Source of the DNA: Patagioenas fasciata
Lineage: Eukaryota; Chordata; Aves; Columbiformes; Columbidae
Length of the DNA stretch: 64,000 nt
Direction of reading: 5' to 3'
Assembly (NCBI RefSeq): GCF_037038585.1
Contig: NC_092526.1
Location: 7,402,001 to 7,466,000, forward strand
The notes below the pieces were generated by a model. That model did not search any database, was not told the origin of the DNA, and saw only the letters and a list, made by a program, of their open reading frames with translations. The position numbers and the translations under genes are program-made. Shown in pieces: positions 45,201 through 58,000 of the stretch; position 1 is the stretch's first letter; the number at the start of each line of letters is the position of its first letter.

Positions 45201-47760
45201 ATGTCAAAGGACAAGGATTAGGAGCTAACATTGGGTACTCACCCATAGTTGATTTAATATGATTGTAAAGTAAGAATCTGATTGTAAAGTATGAGAAGTG
45301 TTTTCTAGAGGCCTGTGAGCACCAGCACCACCTCTGCCCACTGTTCTTCCATCAGTTTGGCACAACATCACCGCTGTGGGCACTTGGGACTGGGCCCTTG
45401 AGTGATGTGTCCTCCTCTTCCTCCTCCGCAGGGGTGTAGCTTCAGTAGCCGACCGCAGCTGGCTGAACTCTGGTTCCCTCTGGCTAAAGGTGACACCCTT
45501 CGGTTTCCGAAAGATCCTGAGATGGATCAAGGAAGAGTACAACAACCCTCCGATCTACGTGACCGAAAATGGCATCTCGGAAAGGGGAGCCTTCGACTTC
45601 AATGACACTTGGCGAATGCATTACCATCGGAGCTACGTTAATGAAGCACTGAAAGGTAGGAATGATTTCAATCTAATCATCCGCATCGCTAGAGAGCAGT
45701 AGTGTCTCACCACAAAACTGACACGTAGAAAGCAAGTTGTGAGGAGCTAGAAGTGTGCAAGTCACACGTGCATATGGGTTTACTCTGCGTCCAGTGCTGA
45801 GAACTTTCGGGTTTAGCAGAAACTGGCCTCAGACAGGCAGGACTTTGCAGGTAAAGGTGATCTAAAGGAAGAACAGGCCCTCGGTTTAGTGAGGTAACTG
45901 CAGTGTCCTTGTAGAGCTGTTTGGTAGCAGAAGGTTCCGCTACTTGATGGGTTAACGGTTATGAACAGCTATTTTGACTTTAGTTTGACTACGGCTGTGT
46001 CTAAAGACTGCATCTTTAAAAAAAAGAAAAAAACAAAACCAAAAAGACCAAGGCACCCAAAACCAGAAACCCCCAGCCCAAACTGGTTTCAATTACAGCC
46101 GTGGTCAAGCAGCATCAGCGAAGAGCACTTTCAGTTTGCTTCATTTCAGCTCAGTGCTCATTTACTGCCTCTTAGCAGTGGAGCCCCACAAGCCTTTGTT
46201 GAAGCAATGGATGCATGTTGATGGTGTTTCTTCTCTGTTCCTAAACCTTTGTTTATTGGACAAAAGCTTTGATTTTTGGAGCAGGGACAAGGCCTCTCCA
46301 GCACTGGCAGGCTGACTGGTTGCTCATTAGCTGTAGCTTGGCAGCTGAACTACCTCAAAGCAGCTGAGCTAAAGCAACACGTGAGAGAACTGGGAATGGG
46401 GAGGTGGTGACACCAGTGAGGCCAAAGCAGCACTAACCTCCCTGTGCTTGGACCCCGATGACTGTGTAAGGTTCCCCAGCACCTTTGTGCCGCTGCTGGC
46501 GTCATGGCGACACCTCCTGTTGCACACCTAACCTGTTCTCTCTGCTCCTGGTGACAGCTGTGGTGCTTGACGGGGTTGATTTAAGAGGCTACACCGCGTG
46601 GACGCTGATGGACAACTTCGAGTGGGCAGTGGGCTTTGACGAAAGGTTTGGGTTCTACCACGTGAATTTCACAGACCCCGAGCTGCCGCGGCGCCCTAAG
46701 GCATCTGCCAGGTTTTACGCACAGATCATAAGCTGCAATGGATTTCCAGACCCAGCAACGGGCCCACATTCCTGCCTGCAACTGGAGCCTGAAGGTAAGT
46801 GGTGCAGCAGAAATCGTGTTTGGGTCTATGTCTGATTCTAACCTCAAAAGATTTACATAATCTGTGCTCTTTAAAGATACCACCATTTTCTGCAATATTT
46901 TTTGGGGGGTTCCAGTAGTGCACTAATCATCAGTTTTTGTTATGACTGAAGGCCTACAGGTAGAGTTATGTCCGTTTTGCATGCAAAAGCAGAACAACTT
47001 AAAGTGTGTGTAATAGCACCTCAATACATGCCTGTCCCAAAAATACAGCAAGAAAGTTATTCCATTCTACTTTTCTCTGACTAACAGAACTACACCCATT
47101 CCATTCCCACATCAATTTTTTTTTTAACAATTCTGAATACTTTATACAGATCAGTATTTTGAGTAAGCATTTGGAAATACTGATTCTTTTCGTCATTTAC
47201 ATTCTCTGAACTAGAGGAGTACAGTGAACAGCAACCATTGTTAGTGTGGGTGGGTTAAATAATCCTTCTAATCAGCTTTTTGGGGTGACCATGTGTAGCA
47301 GAGAACACTTGCCTCTCCCCTAGTCTCAGGTGTTTTAGTATTGCCTTCTTTTTTGAAGTCTTCTCCCCTCAGTTGTGCCTTTACCCCGAGCTAGAATTGT
47401 GTCAGTCACTGATCCTACAGCATTACGGCTGCTGCCAGAGCACGGCCCAGCGACGCTGGCAGAGTGTGGAGGCAGGACCCAGCACATATGTACAGGAAAA
47501 TGTTCACCCAGGCTCCGCACTAACACTTCCTTATTGTTTTCCCACTGACAGTGACACCAACAGATAGGACCCCGGGACTGGCTGCCAGTACACATTTTTT
47601 GGGACTAGATTTAACATCACAAAGTGCAGAAATAGCGCTGTATGTGCTTTTTGCCCTTTCTGCAGTTGGAGCACTGGGCTTGGCTCTTCTTGGATATAAA
47701 TATGGAAAATTATCCAAAAGATCCCGTAAACGATCGCACATGGAACTTAGTCGAATGTAA
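29579..47760 (+). CDS. LCT: Lactase-phlorizin hydrolase precursor (complete, 1926 aa)
   Basis: Type I membrane beta-glycosidase of the intestinal brush border, made of four family GH1 repeats. Seventeen coding exons: 29579-30242, 31309-31388, 32644-32727, 33685-33787, 34162-34240, 34999-35686, 36074-36719, 37673-39232, 39536-39804, 40244-40534, 40856-41054, 41735-41937, 42328-42437, 44364-44498, 45432-45655, 46558-46794 and 47552-47760 (TAA 47758-47760). They total 5781 nt, 1926 aa; human has 1927 aa and also 17 exons. A signal peptide ([19 protein letters not shown]) starts the protein. Domain I is incomplete, domain II has Gly instead of the nucleophile, domain III has Glu1062 and Glu1272, and domain IV has NEP Glu1538 and TENG Glu1749, the same numbers as in human. 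A transmembrane helix (about 1886-1906) and a short basic tail end the protein. All phases close and there is no stop, so the gene looks intact. Domain III shows SEP instead of NEP. Confidence 0.96.
30640..31272 (+). mobile_element. CR1 LINE fragment(s) in LCT intron 1
   Basis: The left part (about 30,640-30,765, including CTGATGCCCAACAACAGG) resembles CR1 3' body sequence, and a second, fuller run from about 30,790 ends with CCTTCCAACCCAAACTGTTC and a tail TCTATGGTTCTGTGATT at about 31,255-31,272. The partial overlap of the two suggests two insertions or a rearranged copy. It stops about 37 bases before the exon 2 start. Confidence 0.85.
34999..35686 (+). CDS. LCT: LCT exon 6: first part of domain II
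   Basis: Encodes the linker and then [40 protein letters not shown] and [15 protein letters not shown]. The GH1 acid/base motif is HEP (35598-35606) as in the human domain II. Part of the pro-region, which helps folding in mammals. Confidence 0.95.
36074..36719 (+). CDS. LCT: LCT exon 7: end of domain II with lost nucleophile
   Basis: Encodes [20 protein letters not shown] to INEALK. The GH1 nucleophile motif ENG is changed to GNG (IYIAGNGMP, Gly codon 36626-36628), the same loss as in the human protein. Domain II is therefore presumably a chaperone-like, inactive domain. Confidence 0.95.
37673..39232 (+). CDS. LCT: LCT exon 8: propeptide junction and domain III (phlorizin hydrolase)
   Basis: A single 1560-base exon. 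It first ends domain II ([15 protein letters not shown]), passes the junction where mammals cleave the propeptide, and then encodes most of domain [56 protein letters not shown] and IYIMENGVG. The acid/base Glu1062 (38512-38514) and nucleophile Glu1272 (39142-39144) are both present, but the residue before Glu1062 is Ser, where active GH1 enzymes have Asn. Confidence 0.96.
40856..41054 (+). CDS. LCT: LCT exon 11: lactase acid/base site
   Basis: Encodes [20 protein letters not shown] and, further on, [17 protein letters not shown], ending at AAPG. Glu1538 (41003-41005) in the intact NEP motif is the acid/base of domain IV, the lactase domain. Confidence 0.96.
41358..41385 (+). repeat. (GGGGA)n G-run in LCT intron 11
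   Basis: Six runs of three or four G separated by one or two A. This is a simple purine repeat with G-quadruplex-forming pattern on the plus, that is coding, strand. Confidence 0.9.
43745..44015 (+). mobile_element. CR1 LINE 3' fragment in LCT intron 13
   Basis: Plus-strand CR1 3' end, from about TAGTGATAGGACAAGAGG to CCTTCCAACCCAAACCATTC and the tail TCTATGAATCTATT. It is 5' truncated to about 270 bases. Boundaries are approximate. Confidence 0.92.
45432..45655 (+). CDS. LCT: LCT exon 15: lactase nucleophile
   Basis: Reads [20 protein letters not shown] through [20 protein letters not shown] to VTENGIS. Glu1749 (45565-45567) in TENG is the expected catalytic nucleophile of domain IV. Confidence 0.96.
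47552..47760 (+). CDS. LCT: LCT exon 17: membrane anchor and tail
   Basis: After a short stalk the exon encodes the hydrophobic span [20 protein letters not shown] (starting at 47635) followed by the basic cytosolic tail [20 protein letters not shown] and a final Met. This is the type I anchor of the mammalian enzyme; the tail is shorter and differs at the end. Confidence 0.94.
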
Positions 47761-48349
47761 AGTTTCTACTTGGAAAAGAACCCTAGTGCTTGTGCTACTG
47801 CCACTTTCTGTCTTGCCTTCATTTCATTGCTTGCTTACCAACTTTAAAATACAAAATAATGTTTTTTTCTGTTAAGGGTCTGTTTTAAATCAATAGTTGC
47901 TGGGGACAAAAGTAAAATTGTTTGTTTCTATCCATGTAAAGATTCTGAACTTGAACTTTGATCTGTTCTTGTGTCATCCTCTCCCCCACGTGATGTTGGA
48001 TGATGTGGCAGCCCCCAGCAGCTCTACTGTGTCTTAAGTGTTTTTAGAACAAGTCTGTGTCTGTACTGCTGAGAACAGGTCTAAGAGAATGTACTGTTCT
48101 ATTGTAGCTACTGTACAGATTGGGTTTTTCCCTTGCCTTTATTTCATATACAGTCTTCTTTAGCATTCTGTACCGTACATTATTAAAAAAAATAAGACAG
48201 AAGTGGCCTCAGTACTGCCTTTGCATTTGAACAGAGTGCGATATTTAATTAAATCTCCTTGGGCTTGGAAGCAGCACTGAACGCCTGTAATATTCAGGTC
48301 TCTGAGATGCTCAACTACTTGGTGGGACGAGGGAAGGTCCTTCCTCCAA

Positions 48350-48355
48350 AATAAA
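48350..48355 (+). terminator. Candidate LCT polyadenylation signal
   Basis: Canonical AATAAA about 590 bases after the LCT stop. A weaker ATTAAA at 48182-48187 is an alternative. Confidence 0.45.
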
Positions 48356-48912
48356 ATCTTCCAGGCTCTCATATAGCAGCCCCCTGCTAACAACATTTCC
48401 ATTTTAGTGATAAAGACCCATCTTTTTTATTTCCTGGACCCAAAGCACTATTTAAGTATGAACAAGTCCTGCATTTAAACTAGAACAATAAGGTTGTATG
48501 CTATACTTTAAATTTCAGTGTATTATGTTAACTGCTTGCTTCCTTGTGACACAAATACTTCAGAAGAACTTCACAAGAGAAGATAGGTGGTTTTTTTTTC
48601 TGGAAAATAGTTTATTGAGTGCTTGGGGAATTAAAAACTACAAGGTTTTGCTTGCAGTTGCAGAAGCAAAAAAAAAAAGTTAAATTAGTTACCTGATTCG
48701 CTACGTATAGTTCTTCTGAAACCCTCATTTTAATCAGTCATTGCCTACCATGACCTTTATATTAATATCTGGCCCTTAAATTTATGTAGCAGAATATTTA
48801 TATATTAAAAAGTGCTTTCTGTGGCAGTAGGTAATGATTATGAAAGCAGATGGAGATTTTCAATCTGTCTAGGTCTCAGCTACACCCACTTGATTTTTCT
48901 GACCTAGGTGAC

Positions 48913-48918
48913 TTTATT
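48913..48918 (-). terminator. Candidate UBXN4 polyadenylation signal (proximal)
   Basis: AATAAA on the minus strand about 140 bases after the UBXN4 stop. Further copies occur at 48611-48616 and 48138-48143; the latter would make the UBXN4 and LCT 3' ends overlap. Confidence 0.45.
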
Positions 48919-49057
48919 CCATACTCCGTGCAGGAATAAGAATTAATTCAATCAGTGTAAAATAAGCCCCACTTGTCCAGAAGCTTCAGTTGTCTTAGAT
49001 CAAATAAGAAACAACAACAAAAAAAAGCCAGACAGTGATTATTGCAGTTAATCAAAA

Positions 49058-52000
49058 CTACATTTGTTGTGTAGAATTTCCATTCCAAGTATTGTTTTCA
49101 TCTTCTCCATCATCTTGAGTCCTCAGTCTATATATTTTGCCTTCTTTTTTGAAGTCTTCTCCCCGCTTCTCCACCACTCGTTTCCTGACTGCTTGCCTAG
49201 GTTACAAATGACAGTGAGCTTTGACAGTTTCCTTGGTAATAATTACACGAGAGAAGCAAATGCAATAAATGCAAATCATGCATCCTTCCTTCTCTTATCC
49301 CCAGTAAGAGTTTTCTTCAGCCCTTTGTTTCCTAGGAGGGAACACCCATCTTAGTTTGTCTGACTGCTAAATGACAAATGTTAACTGAATCCCGTTTCCC
49401 CTGGAAAGCATCTGTCATTGCGCCAACACGCAGCTGCTTCACATCAAACAGCCTCGCAGCTCTCCTGGTACAGCACATCTCTCATTTTCTGGGGAATACA
49501 AAACCTTAACTGCCAAGATCAGACCTAAGTTCCTCGAGTTTCTTGCACAAACACACCATAATATTTCAAAATGTTTACCTTCCAAATAGTATCAGCTCAA
49601 GAGAAGCCCACAGTTGTAGCTACAGCTGAATTCCCTATTCATACCTGTCTGCAAGATGATGCTTTTTCTACTTTGTAATTGGAAATTGAAGCAAATAGTA
49701 AGGATCTTGCTTAATCACACGTGTAAAAAAACCAAGAAATCCTAGCGAGAGCTGTCATGCAGTTTACCAGCCACCAGGTTATCCCTTTGAACCAGACGGA
49801 AGGGTGGTGGCCAGAAACTCCAAGGAGAAGGCAGCAGTTCCCTGCTACAAGACAAAACCAACCCATCAAGCAGTGTGAGGAATAGCTCTGATTACCTGCT
49901 TTGCTCAACGCCGCTGGATGCCGAAGGATTTGGATGGTCTTGCTGATGAGCTGGTCTCACGTTAGACTGTGAGGGGGGTGGACTCGTGAAGAGGAAGTTG
50001 CTAATAAATCTCCAGACTGCTAAGAGGGGATACAGTATTGTACCCAAGAACTTCCACAGGTCACCGCCTGAAGACTGAACAACAGAAGTAGCAGGTCTTC
50101 CCGCCTGGGCATCAACACACAAAGAAAAAGTGTCAGATATTCAAGTCAGGCTCTTGCAGACAGAGTATTTCATACATAATTTAGAGGCAGCTCAGCAGAC
50201 ACAAGAGAACACCTTTGGTTACACATTAGACAAGTATCTATCTATGTCACCATTTATCTGTTTCAGAAACAGTCGTCCCCCAAATTGATGCTGACAAAAC
50301 TTAAAGTAATTTTGCAATCTGTCTCAGACACAGAAAAGACCAGAATTCAAGCCAAATATTATCATGGCCAACCCACAGCAGATATACCACTACAGTACTG
50401 CTGTCTGCAAGGAAACAAAAAGCAAACAAACCAAAACCCAACACCTACCGGCAGCAACACTACTGAAGCACTGGGTGCTAACTCTAGCTCCAGTAATTTC
50501 TTCCCATAATCTTCTTTGGTAAACTCCCTCCTGGGAAACATTGTCGCCAAGGAAAAATTGCCATAAGCATTACCAACCGTCTGTGAAAATTTAAAGAAAA
50601 CATTTTATTTATAACTGTCAGCTTTCAAACAACTGCAGATTCGCCAGTTGAGAATACCTCACCATACTGACCCAAGAGTTCTATAACAAATTGTCAATCA
50701 TCTTCATATAGAGAAATGAAGGATTTTTCACACCCTACTATCTCTAACTAATGTAGTATATTAGTAGTACAAAGGCAGTTAGTGGCACTGGAGAAGGCTG
50801 CTAGCAAAACCCATCTCAAATCAACAAAAAGAAAAGCAGTTGATGACAATTTGACCATGATTAACAACTAGTTGATGCTGCAGCAAGTTGTAATCAGCAT
50901 GTAGCTAAGGAAAAGGAAACACCAGTTTACCTGTGCAGCAAACTGCCTTGCTTCTTCCAGCCGTGCTTCAGATGGGAACTGGTTAGTAAAGGAGGATCCA
51001 TCCGGGAGGCGGAACTGAATCCTGGCTATTGCACTGCAGGACACGTACGGGGGTCAGTCAGCACATGAACAGTTACAGACAAACGCTCCTGGGGCTTTGG
51101 CTTGGCAGTATTGAAGAGAAAGACACTCGTCCTACTTATGGCACTGCAGATGGGTTATAAGTTTGGATCCAGAGTTGATAACCAACTGCTTATATATCAT
51201 AATGCATCTTCACTGCTTTTTATCAAAGACTAATCACCGTTCAAATAAGGTACTGAAATTAATCATGTAAAAAATGAATACATGAAGGAAATATAAACCA
51301 TACGTATTTTGTGTATCCTGTATTACTTTTGTTCTTTTTTCAAGAGGTTGTACTATGAGGACACAGACATTTAAGCTAGTTTGGCAAGTAATTCTATATT
51401 CAGCTAACTATGGCCTAGCATTACTGTTCGAGCTTCAGCACCAGCACAGGTGGCTCCCCCTGTACTCACCCTCTGTCAGGGGCAGCACCAGATGCACAGT
51501 GGCTCCACAACTCCGCCTAAGGTCTCTAAAGGTTAGAATATTTCTGAAAACAGCAGTGTTGAGCCCAGCAGGAGACAGCTCTGGCAGGACCGGCTGATGA
51601 GCCCGACCACGCCTTGCTGAATCCAACAAATGGCACACACGGCAGAAAGGGTGGGCACCGTGCTCCCCGGCACAGTTCTGACATCGGCTAGTCATTATTT
51701 ATCACATTCCCCACCTAGCCACATTATACCTGGTATTTAAATCCAAGATGAGACAGAAAAAGCTCTTATCTAATTAACACACAATGAAAGGTGGTTAGAG
51801 TTTCATGATCAGGAATGTCAAAAGGATGAAAGTTATCAGAGAACATAACTATGTAAATAGCTACAAATAAAAGAGAAAGCCAGCTTTTTATGTCACTACT
51901 TAAACAGTTCAACATGGCATCAATTAATAGATTAGATGTATATTAAATATCTTTAAAAGTTCACATAAAGTTTCTTTACTTCTCTCCCCAAAAATATCCA

Positions 52001-55000
52001 CTGCTTCGAGACCAACTCACCTTCGCTCCTTCTGAGATGCTTCTTTTCTGGCCTCTATTTCAGTCTGTTTAGCCTGAAGAGCTGCAGCTTTCGCAGCTTC
52101 TGCTTCTTCCTTTGATTTTGCAAAGCGAGCTGCTCTCTCAGCACGATCCTGTGAACGGACCAAACAGAAACCTTAATCTTTACCGTAAATTATACTTGAT
52201 ATTTATTACAACAGCGAGCTATGATCTGTGCTCAGCACCCAACTACACAGATATAAGCGGGCCAGATGGAGAAGAGACAGGAAAGCTGCAAAGAATTATT
52301 CACTGTCAAGCTGCACCATCTCGTGTCATTAGCCAAGATGACACACTTCTCAATGAGTCACTTCATGCAAATAATTGTTAATAGATGTTCTTCACATGCA
52401 AGTTTAACACTCCAGTGAAGGCAAAGGGAAAAATCTTCTGACAAGTTAAACAATTACAGTTCTAATTGTTCCAGGCCAAAACATAATGATAAGGAGGGAT
52501 TTCAGTTGTCATGAACTGTTTACATCCATACATGTACACACATATACACAAACTTAGAAAATAATCCTCGCTACCATTTTGAGATCAGTGTTCTGCATGT
52601 TCCAAAATTAAATATTCCCTATGTTTCTGTTACAGAACTATGCTTAAATCGCAATTAATATTTATGTTTAAATGACAACTCTCCTCTGGACTCAAGCAAC
52701 AGAAAAGTTGGTGTGTTCACTCAGATAGAAAAGATCATCATGAATATGAAAGCAGCAGCTTAATTTTATAGACAGGAAATGCTACATGAGCCCCAAACAT
52801 GTAAATTGTTACAACAGAAAGCCATGGGACTACAAGCAGGAAAAGGGACAATCTTTCAAAGTTTCAACAAATGAGAAAATGTATCTTTTTAGCACAGGGG
52901 CGGCCCTTGGGAGAGAAGCAGCAAGCCGTCTTCCAAAACCAAAACTTTACCATTGCAATCTGTTGTCTTATCCGCTCCCGAGCAGCTCTCTCTTCTGCCT
53001 TTTCTCTGTTCCTTTCCTCTAACATACGTTTTGTCAATTCTTCTTCCTGTCGTCTTTTGTACTCCAACATTTCTTTACCAGTTTTTCTCCGTTCAATTTC
53101 TTTCTTAATTTCTCTCTGAATAAACAGCAGAGATATAAAAGTTGGACCACAAAATTGCCTTGGGCAAGAGTAAGACAAGATTTAAGTACGTTTGTTTAAA
53201 AAGGAATTAAGCATTTATTCAAGAAAGATTATTAAAAAAACCTGCAAGCAGTTTTACATTTGTATTACCTGTTCTTCTTCTTTCCTTTTCTCTTCTCGTC
53301 TTTCTTCAAGCTTTTTTGTTACTCTGAATTTAAGAATGAAGTAAAAAGTCTTAAAATTGCGGTTATTATTAACATTTTAAAATTTTAATGAAGCATTTGC
53401 AAAATACAGGAGAACGGAACACATGAAAATGAACATGAACTGTAGCACCACACTAACACCTCGAGTAACACATGGGTGTATCATCCATAAAAAGAAGAGG
53501 TGATGATTCACCACCATGTTTCCAACTTTTACTGGAGCTCTAACATATTCCTTCTGTCCTTTTCCACTCAGTAAATGAAAAATCTTCCATCTTCCTGTTG
53601 AGCCACCTTGTAAGACATACAATAAGCAATACTATTTATCGTCTGCAGTAACAGAACACTGAATCTCAATCTCTTCTTAGCTATTTAAGCCATCTGGTTT
53701 CTTCTGCGCATCACTTCCTAAAACGGAGAGGAAATAATACATAGCGCTGACATAGATGCACATGCGCCTGTCTCACTTATCCAGAAAGGTGCCTTAGAAT
53801 AAGAACTGACTTAAAAAACTGTCATTTACAACATATTTTAAGTCTGGGGAGAAGGTAGGCATGAGCAAACAACACAAGAAGTTGTATAATCAGGAAAATG
53901 TTGTTCATACGGTAGTGGTTTGCTTTTCAAAAAGAAAACAGTAATTACTACAGAGCTTTGCCTCTTTTTTTCCCCTGAAAGGAATGCTGTAGATACATGC
54001 AAATATGGTATAATTTAAGATTAATGCATCTTTTAAAAAATAACTTTGGTATTTATGGTGAAATATCAACTACATTTTCTTATCAGTAGTACATAGAAAT
54101 TCTACTCGTTGTTCAACATCTTTCAAAGAAAAATTAAATATGGAAAAGATTTAAAATATATTTTAGCAGTATAAATAATCTGACTTAGTAAGTATCTGTT
54201 ACTGATTTTAGGTAGGATACTGCAAATAGTATCAGTCTTACAGATGCTAAAAAATGAGTTTAGACACTCAATCTTTTGTTGAAAAACAATCAATTTAATG
54301 AATGAACCAGGTGCTTCTGGTTACCATACTTTAAAATACTAGAACTAGCATTGCTCAGACCTCATTACTGATCAAAACAGCCTAAGAATAGGATTCTTCT
54401 GGATTTTTCAATACACCCACACTACAGTCATCAAATAGACGAGAAAGAACTAGGATGGCATCTCTGTACAAAACCAAGGTTAGTGCTTCATTACCCCAGT
54501 TTCAAATGCTTTCAGTTCAATGTTTTGACTCCTTCAAAATTTTTGCAAACATATTGTCTGTATTCAAGTTATATCAAAGGAGAACATTTTCGGTTTTCCA
54601 GATTACTCTTTTCTTTCAGAGTCCATGAAAAATGAGATCAATTTAAAAGCTGTTTTTGTATTGACTCTAGTATTGTCACAGACATCTAAAGGAAAATAAG
54701 ACCACATAAATGTTTGCCAAATGATAAATGAAAAAGCACCAAAAATCCTGCAATTAAGCCTGTTTGTTCAAAAAACAAAACCCAACCCAAACCAACAAAA
54801 CCACTTTCTGAGAAACAAATACAATGCATTGGGAAGTCTGGAAAAGATTTACCTTTCTACTCTGAGTGCAAGGTCATTCGCAGGCTGAGCATCACTCACT
54901 TGCTCATCTGAAGATTTAGTCGCTTCTAGGTTTGCTGGACCTGAATTTGCTCCATCTTCAAGTGGTTTACAAGAAAATAATGCATAAAAGAAAAATAAAA

Positions 55001-58000
55001 GGTACACTTCTTAACACAGAAGATTATTATACTCCTTGTTAGCCATAGTTTGCAGCAAATAACATATCTCAAAGAGATACAAGGCTCTGCTATTTAGACT
55101 CTCCACGCAGCCTCCCCCCCTTCCCATCTGGTTTCAGGTTACTAACCCAAATGAGCATTCTCAATTGAATCTTATTTCAAGAAAGCATACACAATTTTTA
55201 TTGTATTATAAACCACAGACTTCTCACTCATTAAAACTGAGCAGAATGACAGGCTATTCTTCCCTCTGGACTTGCAAGAAGCATTCTGGGATACCCAAGT
55301 TTTTCATCAACAAGTCCACTCAATATATTGCCTTTTAGGTACCAACATATAACAACTTAAGAAAATGAAAACTATCTCAAAAGCAAATTAGCTAGCACTT
55401 GTGTAAAAATACTAACCATTACCAGCAGAAGGTCTTATTGTCTCTGTTGTAACAGACTCAGAAGAGCCACAAAACTCTACTGCTCTGGATTGTGTATTTT
55501 CTGTAGCACCAGCAGATTGAGGAGAGGGACAAGGAGCAGACGATTGACTTCCATTTTCCAAAGGCTGCCCTTTTACTGTGTGCATCTAAGAAATTTGGGA
55601 AAAAAACCCAAGACTATGAAACTTCAAATATTTTCCACAGGTTCAAAGATCAAGACTAAGCTATTTTTGGAAAATCAGTCCTATTTAAAATATAAAATGA
55701 AAATCATCGCATATTGTTGAGTGTGATGCCACCATACATTTCATATTTATTCCTAATTTTAGTTTTACACTTAAAATCAAAGTGATAAAACTATCTACAT
55801 TTATATTATGTTCCATAGAGTAGTTTTATAAATCCACATCACAAAACAGTATTATAAAACCATATATGAAGAGTAACTGGTATTTCATCCCAGTTTAGAG
55901 TTCTTGACATATTTTTCAATACTGTAGGTGTTACATAGATGATCTAAAACAATCTGTGAAACGAAAAAACAAAGTAGCACTTGCATACAGTGCTTTCCAA
56001 CCTGTTCAATTTGTGTACTGAATTTAAGTTTGCAGATTTTGTTGTTGGAAGGACATAGAACCAGTAATTCACACTTCCCCAAGGCACCTGCTGAGGACCA
56101 GGGACATCTGTCTGGAGCAGGTCAGCACACCCAGCTCAACCTGAAAGCTCTGGCCTGTCAGCAAGTTACCTGTTTAACTTTATGGATTCTGGTAACGAGC
56201 TCTTCAACAGAAACGCTGCCAGCAATTACTTCCAGAGGGATTCCGTTGTCTCCTATAAAAAAACTGGATGGAACGCACACTACAGGATCTGCACAGCAAC
56301 AGTTAAGGGCAACAAACAACAAAAGTTTGTAAAGTGACTTGAAAAGGAAAAGCAGAAGTCCTTCCTACAGAACCTTCTAGCCCAAGATTCTACCTCCACC
56401 CTGTTACCAGTAGTCAGTGCCAAGGGAGGAAGAAAAAAAGACACTAAAAAAATGCTGGAAAACACTACTCACAACTGGTTAGTATTTCTTCTTTTCTTTG
56501 AAATGGTTTAAGCCAAAAAATTTTTCTCCAACACACACATACCCAACAACCAACTAGGCTTTGACTTGGAAGATTTTGATTTAGTGTGAGACAACATCTT
56601 ATGCAGACAACAATGAATTCTTTCCAGCATTAAGAAAATCCAAGTGAGGTACTGAATTCCCTTTCTCAGCATCATACAGAATTCCTGAGCTACACGCAAT
56701 GACCTACTTAAGGCAGGCAGACGTTTACCTCACCTCACACCTGTGTGTCTGATAGAACCCAGTCCCCTACTTGTTCTTCTTCCTCTCTAACTCGGAACTC
56801 CAGCTAATAATTGAAAGTACTGCTTGTTTTCTAATGCTGATTAACAATGGGTTATTTTGTTTATATAAAGCTTTGGATAATTTTCTATTTGGAGAATTAC
56901 AGAGGATTAACATTAAAAAAACCCAACTTTCTCTAAGAACTGACAGTAAGTCAAATACATGGATGTATCTTTTCAATTTTCAGTTTATTGCATATTTTGT
57001 GCCATATGAAGCATTTTTAATAACATTGCTTGTAAACGTTCGTCTTAAGAACAGTATTAACATGTAAAGAGCAATTCTCTGTAACCATAATTTAGCATCT
57101 AAACTGATCTCAAAGGATACAAATTTGAGAAAACTGCAGGCATGCTTCACTGTTTAAAAGAAAAGATTTGTTTAGGAGGAGCAATTACTTTGCAACAACT
57201 ATAGATTAAGTCTTTCATCACAAAAATAACTGTTCTACTACCACACATAAAACTATTTTAATACTTGAGAGAACACTAAAAGCAGATTTGCATTGCATCT
57301 TCTCATTAACATTTTACATAAGTGTTGACACAGTGACAATCTTTGGTTATCACAGCTGACTACCTAAGATTTAGGGAAACAGTGCTAAGAACCAATTCAG
57401 GAAAAAGACATCTAGTCTATGGAGCGCAAATAATATAGTAAGTCTAATAAAATCTCTACAAAGCATTTCAAAATAATAGCACATCTGGAAATGTCAATGC
57501 ACTTTCTGCACATGGACTGGAACACTTACACGTAACAAAAAGAGTTGAGTAATTTACCCAGGAACTTCAATGCTTCCCTATTTTATGTGTTACAATAGAG
57601 GCAAACACATTTTCTCTGAGGCTTTACAGATTTTTATCATTATGAATTCATGAGAGTTTTAAAATTCGTTACGTAACTTGGCAAATCAAGAACTGTCTCA
57701 AGAATACTTGCATTTTGATTCCAGCTTTCTTATATAACTTTTGTCTCCTCCTGTTGAAAAAGTCCAACCTCAAGCATTCTTTTACTACTACTGAAATACA
57801 GTCTGAAATACACAATGAATATTCTGCAGAACACAACAGTAAATTTGGAATTTTCTCAGGCGCTAGTAGCTTCACGAGTACTGAATTCACTTATGTTCTG
57901 CACTCTTGCGCTTAGACTACCTCAAAACCAGGGCAGGACTTCAAAAGCCTCTTACTCTCATCATCATCCACGCAAGACTGTATAAGAGACAGAATTAGGA

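Larger units (their letters stand above)
47761..49057. other. Tail-to-tail gap between LCT and UBXN4 (both 3' UTRs)
   Basis: The two stop codons face each other 1297 bases apart. Possible LCT signals are ATTAAA at 48182-48187 and AATAAA at 48350-48355. Possible UBXN4 signals on the minus strand are at 48913-48918, 48611-48616 and 48138-48143 (TTTATT on plus). I recognise no other gene or repeat. The true 3' ends cannot be fixed from sequence, and the transcripts may overlap. Confidence 0.65.
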
